A stretch of DNA of 7,391 nt from Actinomycetota bacterium (GCA_947371865.1 CANBRH010000039.1:1-7391), one strand, 5' to 3'. Shown: positions 1 through 6,538, counted from the first letter of the stretch. Translations and numbers: made by a program. The notes: generated from the sequence alone by a model not told the origin.

Positions 1-12
1 GAGTGATCAATA

Positions 13-1095
13 ATGATTCCAGCCGCTAAACCGATTATTGGCGATGAAGAGCGCGAAGCAGTAGATCGAGTTCTCCGATCGGGAATGTTGGCCCAAGGCC
101 CAGAGGTTGCAGCATTTGAAGAGGAATTCTCGGCTCACGTTGGTGGACGCCACTGTGTTGCGATGAACTCCGGAACCTCCGCATTGCACCTTGGCTTTAT
201 TGCAGCCGGTATCAAACCTGGCGATGAAGTGATTGTTCCTTCTTTCTCTTTTGCAGCGACTGCCAACTCAGTTGCACTTGCTGGTGCTACTCCAATATTC
301 GCAGATATCGATCCACGCACTTTCAATCTAGATCCCGATCATGTTGAAACCTTGATCACCAAAAAGACCACCGCGATCATGCCAGTTCACTTATACGGAC
401 ACATTGCGGCCATGGATCGCTTTGATGAAATCTCTACCAAATATGGCGTAAAAATTATTGAAGATGCTGCTCAAGGTCACTTGGCATCGCTCAACGGTCG
501 CAATGCCGGTGAATTCGGAATCGTTGCCTCCTTCTCCTTCTACCCCACCAAGAACATGACCGCTGGCGAAGGTGGCATGGTTGTTACTGACGATGCCGAA
601 GTAGCACGCACTTTGCGTTTGCTGCGCAACCAAGGTCAAGAGATTCGCTACAAGAACGAGATCATTGGGTTTAACACTCGTATGACTGATATTCATGCTG
701 CCATCGGTCGCGTGCAATTGCGCAAACTTCCGGGCTGGACTTCAACTCGACAAGCCAATGCCGAATTCCTGAATCAGAACTTGCAAGGCGTTGTAACTCC
801 TTACCTAGCGCCCGGTTCGACTCACTCGTATCACCAGTACACAATTCGTATCCCTGGTGGTTCGGCCGAAAAGCGCGATGCGTTTATGGCTGGGCTCACC
901 GCCAAAGGCGTCGGCTCTGGTGTTTATTACCCAACACCAATTCATCGTCTGCCTTCCTTCAATCTCACTTTGGATTTACCTGAAACCGAACTTTTGGCTA
1001 AAGAGTGTGTCTCATTGCCCGTTCATCCATCGCTCTCACAAGCTGACCTAGAAACAATCGTCACTGCTGTCAATGAAGTTGCGGCAAGTCTCTAA
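13..1095 (+). CDS. DegT/DnrJ/EryC1/StrS family PLP-dependent sugar aminotransferase (WbpE-like)
   Basis: The 360-residue product has the normal length for this family of enzymes, which transfer an amino group (usually from glutamate) to a keto group of a nucleotide sugar in the cytoplasm. Visible motifs are NSGTSALHL (residues 52-60, cofactor phosphate region), EDAAQ (150-154, with Asp151 expected to contact the pyridine nitrogen) and SFYPTKN-TAGEGG (about 175-188), where Lys180 is the expected Schiff-base lysine. The stretch YYPTPIHRLPSF (305-316) resembles the substrate-side loop of WbpE/WlbC-type enzymes. The two following genes are a sugar 3-dehydrogenase and a 6-dehydrogenase, so the likely substrate is a UDP-3-keto-GlcNAc uronate; this is inferred from context. 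The ATG at 13 follows GTGATC at 3-8, which could pair with the 16S rRNA tail. A TGA at 4-6 could end an upstream gene, but the window is cut there. Exact substrate uncertain; family certain. Confidence 0.95.
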   Translation: MIPAAKPIIGDEEREAVDRVLRSGMLAQGPEVAAFEEEFSAHVGGRHCVAMNSGTSALHLGFIAAGIKPGDEVIVPSFSFAATANSVALAGATPIFADIDPRTFNLDPDHVETLITKKTTAIMPVHLYGHIAAMDRFDEISTKYGVKIIEDAAQGHLASLNGRNAGEFGIVASFSFYPTKNMTAGEGGMVVTDDAEVARTLRLLRNQGQEIRYKNEIIGFNTRMTDIHAAIGRVQLRKLPGWTSTRQANAEFLNQNLQGVVTPYLAPGSTHSYHQYTIRIPGGSAEKRDAFMAGLTAKGVGSGVYYPTPIHRLPSFNLTLDLPETELLAKECVSLPVHPSLSQADLETIVTAVNEVAASL

Positions 1096-1096
1096 C

Positions 1097-2098
1097 ATGG
1101 CCGAAAAGAAACTTCGCGCCGGCCTGGTTGGCCTAGGCATGATGGGTCGCCACCATGCTCGTGTTCTTGGTTCACTAGATGGTGTCGAACTCGTCGCCGT
1201 TTCTGATCCGATGGGAGATCCGCACGGTGTTGCCGGTGGGCGTCCAGTTCTGGCCAGCGTTCAAGAACTTATCAAGGTGGGCGTCGACTATGCGATGGTC
1301 GCGGCTCCTACCGCTTTCCATGAGGAACTGGCATTGGCACTTGCCGAAGCTGGCATTCACGCGTTGATCGAGAAACCTCTTGCCGTTGATACTCCCGCCG
1401 CTAAACGAATCACCGAGGCATTTGCCGCTCGCGGGCTAGTCGGCGCTGTCGGCCATATCGAGCGATACAACCCTGCTCTGCAGACTCTGCGCAAGAAGTT
1501 AGATGATGGAGATTTAGGCGAGGTCTATCAGATCATTACTCGTCGCCAAGGTCCCTTCCCGGCACGTATTGCCGATGTCGGTGTCGTCAAAGATCTAGCA
1601 ACGCACGACATTGATCTCACGGCTTGGGTTTCCCGCGCCTCCTTCGTCACTGTGTCGGCTCAGACTGCCCATAAATCTGGACGCGCACATGAAGATATGG
1701 TCGCTGCCGTCGGGCAACTCAGCAATGGAATTATCACCAACCACCTCGTTAACTGGCTAACTCCATTTAAGGAACGGCTCACGATGGTCACCGGCGAGCG
1801 CGGCACATTGGTTGCCGACACTTTGACTGCCGACCTCACCTTCTATGCCAATGCATCCGTTGCTACCGAATGGGATTCTGTTGCTGCCTTCCGTGGCGTC
1901 AGCGAAGGCGATGTCGTTCGATATGCAATCGCCAAGCCAGAGCCACTGCGCACCGAACATGAAGCCTTCCGCGACGCCGTCCTAGGACTTCCCGGCGCGA
2001 TCGAAAAGATTGTCACCATGGAACAAGGATTAGCCACCGTTGCCGTTGCCGAGGCAATGTTGGAAAGCGCTAAACGTAAGGAAGTTATCTCGCTATGA
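1097..2098 (+). CDS. Gfo/Idh/MocA family oxidoreductase, probable UDP-GlcNAc(A) 3-dehydrogenase (WbpB-like)
   Basis: The 333-residue product is an NAD(P)-dependent sugar dehydrogenase. The N-terminal Rossmann fold shows GLGMMG (residues 12-17), and the family signature EKP lies at 92-94. GHIERYNPA (119-127), RRQGPFPARIADVGVV (149-164) and KDLATHDIDL (165-174, with Asp166 and His170 near the active site) follow the pattern of the clade that oxidises C3 of UDP-GlcNAc or UDP-GlcNAc uronate. It would supply the 3-keto substrate for the aminotransferase just upstream; in the WbpB/WbpE pair the two steps work together. I chose the ATG at 1097, one base after the upstream stop, because the protein then opens directly into the Rossmann strand. 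An in-frame ATG at 1073 would add eight residues and overlap the upstream gene. Neither start has a clear Shine-Dalgarno, so translational coupling is likely. The gene shares ATGA with the next one. Confidence 0.93.
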   Translation: MAEKKLRAGLVGLGMMGRHHARVLGSLDGVELVAVSDPMGDPHGVAGGRPVLASVQELIKVGVDYAMVAAPTAFHEELALALAEAGIHALIEKPLAVDTPAAKRITEAFAARGLVGAVGHIERYNPALQTLRKKLDDGDLGEVYQIITRRQGPFPARIADVGVVKDLATHDIDLTAWVSRASFVTVSAQTAHKSGRAHEDMVAAVGQLSNGIITNHLVNWLTPFKERLTMVTGERGTLVADTLTADLTFYANASVATEWDSVAAFRGVSEGDVVRYAIAKPEPLRTEHEAFRDAVLGLPGAIEKIVTMEQGLATVAVAEAMLESAKRKEVISL

Positions 2099-3387
2099 AG
2101 ATTGCCGTCGTTGCTCTAGGAAAAATTGGTTTGCCGCTGGCAGTTCAATTCGCTAAAAAAGGCCATCATGTCACTGGCTGCGACGTCAACCAGCAGACCG
2201 TGGACCTGGTTAATGCTGCGACCGAACCATTCCCGGGCGAGGCACATCTTGCCGATTACCTGCGCGAAGTTGTTCCCAGCGGACATTTGCGTGCAACAAC
2301 CGACACCACCGCTGCCGTAGCTGAAGCTGATGCGGTTGTCGTCGTCGTTCCACTCTTCGTCGATAACGATGGTGTTCCTGATTTTGGTTGGATGGATGAT
2401 GCCACCGCAAAGATCGCTGCCGGACTCAAGCCCGGCACTTTAGTTTCGTACGAAACTACCCTTCCTGTCGGGACTACCCGAAATCGTTTTGCCCCAGCAC
2501 TCGAAGCTGGCTCTGGACTTAAAGCGGGCGTGGACTTTCATCTGATCTTCTCCCCCGAGCGGGTACTAACAGGTCGCGTCTTCGCAGATTTGCGTAAATA
2601 TCCAAAGTTGGTTGGGGGCATTAACGAAACCAGCACCGCAGCCGGAGTCGAGTTTTACAAAGCTGTTCTGGATTTCGATGATCGGCCAGATCTGGCTCAA
2701 GCAAATGGCGTCTGGGATTTGTTGACCTGCGAAGCCAGCGAAATGGCAAAGCTAGCCGAGACCACCTACCGCGACGTCAATATTGCACTTGCTAACCAAT
2801 TCGCTATTTTCGCCGAAACGGCAAATATTGATATCGCCAAAGTAATTGCTGCATCTAACTCTCAGCCCTACAGCCATATCCACCAACCCGGGATTGCCGT
2901 GGGCGGACATTGCATTCCGATCTATCCGCGCTTTTATTTGTGGAACGATCCGGCAGCCACAGTCGTTCGATCTGCACGAGAAGCCAATGAAGGTATGCCA
3001 GCTCATGCGGTCTCGATATTGGCATCTCTACTGGGTTCTGTTCAAGGAAAAACCGTTGCTGTCCTGGGGATCTCTTACCGAGGTGGCGTCAAAGAATCTG
3101 CCTTCTCTGGTGTCTTCCCAACAGTCGAAGCGTTAAAAGCCCAGGGGGCGACAGTCTTGGTTCACGATCCCATGTATACAGATGCTGAAATCACTCGTTT
3201 GGGATTCACGCCGTATGCGCTTGGCACAGCAGTAGATGGCATGATCTTGCAAGCAGATCACGCCGAATACAAGACGTTGACCGAAAAGGATTTCCCAGGT
3301 GTGTCAGCCGTTGTCGATGGTCGTCGATCATTAAACAAAGCAAACTTTCCGGGCGCAGCCTTCCGCGTTATCGGAGCTCCGGCCTAA
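2095..3387 (+). CDS. nucleotide sugar dehydrogenase, UDP-GlcNAc/UDP-ManNAc 6-dehydrogenase type (WbpA/WecC-like)
   Basis: The 430-residue product is of normal length for the UDP-glucose/GDP-mannose dehydrogenase superfamily, which oxidises the C6 alcohol of a UDP-sugar to a carboxylate in two NAD-dependent steps. The N-terminal NAD domain begins with ALGKIGLPLA (7-16). SPERVLTGR (153-161) and FADLRKYPKLVGG follow. The central helix AKLAETTYRDVNIALANQ carries the expected Lys219 and Asn229. GGHCIPIYP (270-278) contains the catalytic Cys273, coded at 2911-2913, and the C-terminal UDP-binding domain starts near GISYRGGVKE. The overall pattern is closer to the N-acetylhexosamine dehydrogenases than to UDP-glucose dehydrogenases; with the two upstream genes, UDP-GlcNAc is the likeliest substrate (inference). 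One oddity is that the first glycine of the dinucleotide motif is Ala7. The start overlaps the upstream stop (ATGA, 2095-2098), and AAGGAAG (2078-2084) is a usable ribosome binding site 10 nt upstream. Confidence 0.95.
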   Translation: MKIAVVALGKIGLPLAVQFAKKGHHVTGCDVNQQTVDLVNAATEPFPGEAHLADYLREVVPSGHLRATTDTTAAVAEADAVVVVVPLFVDNDGVPDFGWMDDATAKIAAGLKPGTLVSYETTLPVGTTRNRFAPALEAGSGLKAGVDFHLIFSPERVLTGRVFADLRKYPKLVGGINETSTAAGVEFYKAVLDFDDRPDLAQANGVWDLLTCEASEMAKLAETTYRDVNIALANQFAIFAETANIDIAKVIAASNSQPYSHIHQPGIAVGGHCIPIYPRFYLWNDPAATVVRSAREANEGMPAHAVSILASLLGSVQGKTVAVLGISYRGGVKESAFSGVFPTVEALKAQGATVLVHDPMYTDAEITRLGFTPYALGTAVDGMILQADHAEYKTLTEKDFPGVSAVVDGRRSLNKANFPGAAFRVIGAPA

Positions 3388-3403
3388 TTTAAATTCGGGC
3401 CGG
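3379..3403. repeat. inverted repeat across the convergent gene ends, possible bidirectional terminator
   Basis: CCGGCC (3379-3384) and GGCCGG (3398-3403) are perfect 6-bp arms around a 13-nt AT-rich loop that itself contains the palindrome AATTTAAATT (3386-3395). Both converging stop codons lie in the loop. The arms could form a hairpin in either transcript, but neither side is followed by a clear T-run, so a terminator role is only a suggestion. Confidence 0.35.
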
Positions 3404-4672
3404 CTCGCTCAAGATAAACGGGCGATGCTCTCTGGCAACGGGTGCAGCATCTGCAATTCGGTTGTATATAGCCAACAAATGTTCGGCTTGGCGCTCCCAA
3501 CTTCGCTCGGCTAAAACCTCTGCTGAGTAAACCGAACGGTACTTCTTGGGATTGGCTAGAACACTTTCGGTTGCACGGACAAAATCGTCGACATCTTCCG
3601 CGACGAAAACTTCACCGTTGCCCAATCTACGAACTTCAGCCGCCATTGTCTTGACGTCGCTGACAATGATGGGAAGTAGAGCCTGCATATATTCACCGAA
3701 TTTGGTGATCAATGAAATTTCATGATTAAGGCGATGGTGGATGGGAATCAATCCAATATCGGCGGTGCTGAGGTAAGAGACGAGTTCAGAATTGGGTACG
3801 TATGGCTGAACGTGAAAGCGATCGCTGAGGTCACTGAACTCACTTTGTAAATTGAGGACTGTTTGATTGGTGGGGTTGGCAATCAACGCAAGGTGCACGC
3901 CTGGAAGTTTGCGCAATCCCTCTAAAGCAGTGGCAATACCGCGCTGGGGAGCCACTGCGCCGGAGTAGACCAGCAACGGAACATCTTCATCGATCTTGCA
4001 ATCGTGACGTAAATTGCGTTTTGAAACTTGCTGGCCTTCCACCAGTGGATCGTTGGCGACGATTTCTGGTCGGGTGGAGATATGCAAATGTGGCACTAAT
4101 AAATCAGACATGCCTTCGCTAACCGAAAGAATGGCTTCGGCCTTCTGGGAATATTTGCGCTCGGCCTCTGAGTAAAGTTTTATGAGTGGCTTACGCAAGT
4201 GCCCGACCCCAGGAACATACTCGTGGGCGTCGTACACCAAGGCAACTGTGAGACCTTTTTCCCGTAACTTCGCGACGACAGCGCCGGCAATGGGAAGTGC
4301 CGTGTAGTCGTGCGCATGAATAACATCAGGCTTGAAGGCCATGGCTTGGGGCAGAATCTCAGCCACACCTTTGCGCAAATTGGGAATCATCGGCTTCTTC
4401 TCGGGCAAGAATTCCTCTTCAAAGCGGCGCTTGTAATACCGAAGTTTTCGAGCCACTCGGAGTGCAGTCTGTTGCTTGACGACAATCTTGATGGGCGACC
4501 TGGTGACCGTGGCATAACCAATCATGAGGCTGTCGGCATGAACATGAGGTGTGGAACCACAGACCAAGACCTCCCAGCCAGCATTTCCCAGCGACCAAGC
4601 GCATTTGAGAACTCGAGAATCCTCAACGACTCCGTTCAAGACAATATGCAAAGTTTTCGGCGTTGGATTCAC
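3389..4672 (-). CDS. glycosyltransferase, GT4-type (GT-B fold)
   Basis: The 427-residue product has the two-domain architecture of family 4 glycosyltransferases, which move a sugar from a nucleotide donor to a lipid-linked or other acceptor, usually at the cytoplasmic membrane face. The N-terminal domain includes KPDVIHAHDYTALPIAG (114-130) and ALVYDAHEYVPG (144-155). The donor-binding domain begins at LLVYSGAVAPQRGI (233-246), continues with VPNSELVSYLSTADIGLIP (292-310), and has TKFGEYMQALLPIIVSD (323-339), the usual place of the E-x7-E type donor contacts (Lys324 and Glu327 visible). No membrane helix is obvious. The start is GTG at 4672: an in-frame TAG at 4684-4682 allows no earlier normal start. 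There is no Shine-Dalgarno, but a TAGATT box ends 6 nt before the GTG, which suggests a leaderless mRNA. It converges on the nucleotide-sugar operon and may use its product, though donor and acceptor cannot be read from the sequence. Confidence 0.9.
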   Translation of the reverse strand: MNPTPKTLHIVLNGVVEDSRVLKCAWSLGNAGWEVLVCGSTPHVHADSLMIGYATVTRSPIKIVVKQQTALRVARKLRYYKRRFEEEFLPEKKPMIPNLRKGVAEILPQAMAFKPDVIHAHDYTALPIAGAVVAKLREKGLTVALVYDAHEYVPGVGHLRKPLIKLYSEAERKYSQKAEAILSVSEGMSDLLVPHLHISTRPEIVANDPLVEGQQVSKRNLRHDCKIDEDVPLLVYSGAVAPQRGIATALEGLRKLPGVHLALIANPTNQTVLNLQSEFSDLSDRFHVQPYVPNSELVSYLSTADIGLIPIHHRLNHEISLITKFGEYMQALLPIIVSDVKTMAAEVRRLGNGEVFVAEDVDDFVRATESVLANPKKYRSVYSAEVLAERSWERQAEHLLAIYNRIADAAPVAREHRPFILSEPARI

Positions 4673-4678
4673 AGGGTC

Positions 4679-4684
4679 AATCTA
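4679..4684 (-). promoter_or_regulatory. candidate leaderless promoter -10 box for the glycosyltransferase
   Basis: Read on the - strand, TAGATT (4684 to 4679) fits the actinobacterial TANNNT -10 pattern and ends 6 nt before the GTG at 4672. Transcription would therefore begin at about the first base of the start codon. CTCACA (4708 to 4703), 18 nt further up, matches four of six bases of TTGACA. This agrees with the lack of a Shine-Dalgarno for that gene. It is inferred from pattern and spacing only. Confidence 0.45.
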
Positions 4685-4692
4685 CATAAATG

Positions 4693-4697
4693 AGGTG
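4693..4697 (+). promoter_or_regulatory. Shine-Dalgarno (AGGTG) that favours the GTG start of the SulP gene
   Basis: AGGTG lies 6 nt before the GTG at 4704, a standard distance. The competing ATG at 4734 has GGAG (4715-4718) 15 nt upstream, which is too far for normal use. This is the main reason for choosing the GTG, although the ATG gives a protein start that is equally natural for the family. Confidence 0.45.
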
Positions 4698-4703
4698 AAG
4701 GTT

Positions 4704-6008
4704 GTGAGGTTCGAGGAGTACCGTGCGACCATCATGTCGGCTCTCACGCAATTGCTTCCCTCCTCCCAGGACTACTCAGGATTCAAGCAGAATTGGCGGC
4801 GCGACCTCATCTCCGGAATAACTGTCGGAATCGTTGCTTTGCCGTTGGCCCTCGCTTTCGGAATCACGACAGGAGCCGGGGCCCAGGCTGGCCTCATCAC
4901 TGCAATCTTTGCTGGGCTGGTTGCCGCAATCTTTGGTGGATCTCGTTTTCAGGTCAGCGGCCCAACAGGAGCGATGACCGTCGTTCTGGTTCCGATAGTT
5001 TCTAAATACGGAATCTCATCGCTTGCGCCACTCGGCATTGTGGCCGGTGCCATCATTATTGCCGCGGGATTACTTCGCGCCGGTAATCTCATTAACAAAA
5101 CCCCGTGGCCAGTCATGGAAGGTTTTACCTTAGGCATCGCCATGGTTATTGGTCTTCAACAAGTGCCGATTGCATTAGATTTTCAAAAAGCTAAAGGCTC
5201 TCACACTTTGCTGGTCGCAATAGATACTGCTCGGCATGCACTTTCTGCAGGGCTGCATTGGGGCGCAATCTCCTTGGTGATCTTTACGCTGGCTGTGAAA
5301 TTCTCATATCCCCATGTAGCCCATCGCCTGCACATTAAAGTACATATCCCGGCTAGTTTTATCGCCATTGTTTTAGCCACTATCGTCAGCCAGCTCTTCG
5401 CCATGAAAGTCTCCCGCGTTGGAAATTTACCCTCAAAAATATTTGCCTACGCCACTCCTCATTTTCACAACCTCTCGTTCTCAGTACTCCTTATTGCCGG
5501 AATTGAAATTGCGCTCTTAGGCGCAATTGAATCCTTGCTCTCAGCCCGAGTCGCCGATCAAATGGCTCATATTCAAGAACCCAGTGAAAAATACCAACCT
5601 AATCGTGAACTCTTGGGTCAAGGTTTGGCCACTATGGTCGCTTCACTTTTCGGCGGCATGCCCGCCACAGGTGCCATTGCCCGAACCAGCGTCAACGTTC
5701 GTTCCGGCGCCAAATCTAGAATGGCAGCGGTCTTTCACGCACTTTTCCTGGTGTTAGTGGTTTTACTTCTTAATCCGGTTATTTCCCATGTTCCGACCGC
5801 CGCACTTGCTGGAGTTCTGATCGGAACTTCCTATCGAATTGCCAGCCCAGCAAATCTCAAAGAATTGCTCAAGACCACACCATTGAATATCGCAACGATT
5901 GCGGTTACTTCGCTGGCGGTGCTATTTATAGATTTGATTTGGGGTATAGCAATAGGAACGATTTTTTACTTTGCCATGACCCGAATTTTTAAAGGATTAC
6001 AGAGGTAA
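4704..6008 (+). CDS. SulP family inorganic anion transporter, membrane domain only (no STAS domain)
   Basis: The 434-residue product (424 from the alternative ATG at 4734) is a polytopic inner-membrane carrier; SulP members move sulfate, bicarbonate or similar anions, commonly with H+ or Na+. Counting from the ATG, SGITVGIVALPLALAFGI (27-44) is the first helix, FGGSRFQVSGPTGAM (67-81) covers the half-helix anion-site region, and ALLGAIESLLSARVADQM (260-277) is the conserved helix 8. NRELLGQGLA (290-299) and FGGMPATGAIARTSVN (306-321) form the second conserved block. Further hydrophobic stretches run to the C-terminus, which ends at FKGLQR directly after the last helix. The cytoplasmic STAS domain of typical 500-600 residue members is therefore absent, with no trace of a frameshift. 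The substrate cannot be told; bicarbonate or sulfate are the usual guesses. The gene diverges from the glycosyltransferase, and its last 12 nt overlap the end of the opposing membrane-protein gene. Confidence 0.93.
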   Translation: MRFEEYRATIMSALTQLLPSSQDYSGFKQNWRRDLISGITVGIVALPLALAFGITTGAGAQAGLITAIFAGLVAAIFGGSRFQVSGPTGAMTVVLVPIVSKYGISSLAPLGIVAGAIIIAAGLLRAGNLINKTPWPVMEGFTLGIAMVIGLQQVPIALDFQKAKGSHTLLVAIDTARHALSAGLHWGAISLVIFTLAVKFSYPHVAHRLHIKVHIPASFIAIVLATIVSQLFAMKVSRVGNLPSKIFAYATPHFHNLSFSVLLIAGIEIALLGAIESLLSARVADQMAHIQEPSEKYQPNRELLGQGLATMVASLFGGMPATGAIARTSVNVRSGAKSRMAAVFHALFLVLVVLLLNPVISHVPTAALAGVLIGTSYRIASPANLKELLKTTPLNIATIAVTSLAVLFIDLIWGIAIGTIFYFAMTRIFKGLQR

Positions 6009-6377
6009 GGCAAAAAAGATTACTCCCACAGCCAAGGCAATTGCGCCGGCTTGTAGAAACATTCGAATCACCATGGCGCGATCGGCTGCACGAAATTCTG
6101 CAGTCTCGACTTTCGAAAATTCGCCAAGTTTTCCAAAGTTAAAAGTTCCAGCCAGCCCGAAAGCTAAGCAGAATTTTTTCCGAGCTTGGATAAAACCAGT
6201 GGCGGCAATCATGGCGGGGACAACGACCAGCAAACGTGTCGGTCTGGAAACCGTTCCCATGCTCATCATCAAAATCGTGGAAATTGTCAGCGCTAATCCC
6301 ATATAGCCCACGCGCTTGCGGCGCAGAGTTTCGTTGGGGCCGATATTACAGACGCCGGCTTGATAGTCGCCTTTCAC
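5997..6377 (-). CDS. uncharacterised membrane protein with CNIGPNE N-terminal motif
   Basis: I do not recognise a function. The 126-residue product has a short N-terminal segment VCNIGPNETLRRKRVGY (9-25), two adjacent hydrophobic helices (about 26-43 and 47-63) separated by SRPTR, a segment with FIQARKKFCLAFGLAG (62-77) and NFGKLGEF (80-87), and a last helix at about 104-124. Three membrane segments are likely. Cys10 and Cys70 are its only cysteines. From memory, a Cys-x-Ile-Gly N-terminus followed by an arginine-rich patch, and a later FC-x-x-(F/Y) segment, recur in small uncharacterised bacterial membrane proteins, but I cannot confirm this here. The start is GTG at 6377, whose GTGA overlaps the stop of the 50-codon gene upstream, so the two are probably translated together. 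An ATG at 6302 would remove the whole N-terminal motif. The 3' end overlaps the transporter gene on the other strand by 12 nt. Confidence 0.8.
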   Translation of the reverse strand: MKGDYQAGVCNIGPNETLRRKRVGYMGLALTISTILMMSMGTVSRPTRLLVVVPAMIAATGFIQARKKFCLAFGLAGTFNFGKLGEFSKVETAEFRAADRAMVIRMFLQAGAIALAVGVIFFALPL

Positions 6378-6526
6378 AAGGCGTCTTCGCGATCTTCCTC
6401 GTCAGTAAAGATTTCATGATTGTCATCTTCGCTTCGCGCAATCCAATCGAAGACCGACTTTATGGCTCCGAAAATCAGCGCGAAAAAGGCGAAGAGACCG
6501 AATAATCTGCGTATCGCTTTTATCAT
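6374..6526 (-). CDS. small single-helix membrane protein with acidic C-terminal tail (50 aa)
   Basis: This short gene codes for 50 residues. It begins MIKAIRR, a basic N-terminus, followed by a strongly hydrophobic helix LFGLFAFFALIFGAIKSVF (8-26) and a tail from residue 32 with ten Asp/Glu among the last 19 residues, ending EEDREDAL. Evidence that it is real: it fills the gap between two genes on the same strand almost exactly (9 nt after the upstream stop), its TGA overlaps the next GTG start as GTGA, and its composition is that of a membrane anchor rather than of random sequence. The start is ATG at 6526. GGAG lies 12 nt upstream, rather far, while a TAGATT box ends 6 nt before the ATG, so leaderless initiation is possible. 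Basic residues before the helix suggest N-in topology with the acidic tail outside, though the Lys23/Arg31 side makes this uncertain. Function unknown; a partner of the 126-residue protein is the obvious guess. Confidence 0.7.
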   Translation of the reverse strand: MIKAIRRLFGLFAFFALIFGAIKSVFDWIARSEDDNHEIFTDEEDREDAL

Positions 6527-6532
6527 GTGCTA

Positions 6533-6538
6533 AATCTA
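6533..6538 (-). promoter_or_regulatory. candidate leaderless promoter -10 box for the two-gene membrane-protein unit
   Basis: On the - strand TAGATT (6538 to 6533) ends 6 nt before the ATG at 6526. Hexamer and spacing are the same as at the glycosyltransferase start. It includes the TAG stop of the upstream PLP-enzyme gene, so it may be partly a chance result of that codon. No good -35 hexamer is seen; a palindrome occupies that position. Confidence 0.4.

Noticed and set aside
391..717. Open frame of 108 codons on the - strand
   Set aside because: It is antisense to the aminotransferase core, including its PLP-lysine region, and has no family-like features.
1073..1096. Earlier ATG for the Gfo/Idh/MocA gene
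   Set aside because: It adds eight residues that resemble a read of the upstream gene in another frame and has no better ribosome site than ATG 1097.
4663..4691. Possible + strand promoter TTGGAT, 17-nt spacer, ATAAAT
   Set aside because: Each hexamer matches its consensus at only three of six positions, and the predicted start would cut into the ribosome binding site for 4704.
4310..4693. Open frame of 127 codons on the + strand
   Set aside because: It lies almost wholly antisense to the well-supported glycosyltransferase gene and shows no recognisable motif or ribosome site.
4551..4703. Extension of the transporter frame upstream to a GTG at 4551
   Set aside because: It would overlap the glycosyltransferase start by over 120 nt, and the added residues are polar and unlike any SulP N-terminus; the AGGTG site supports 4704.
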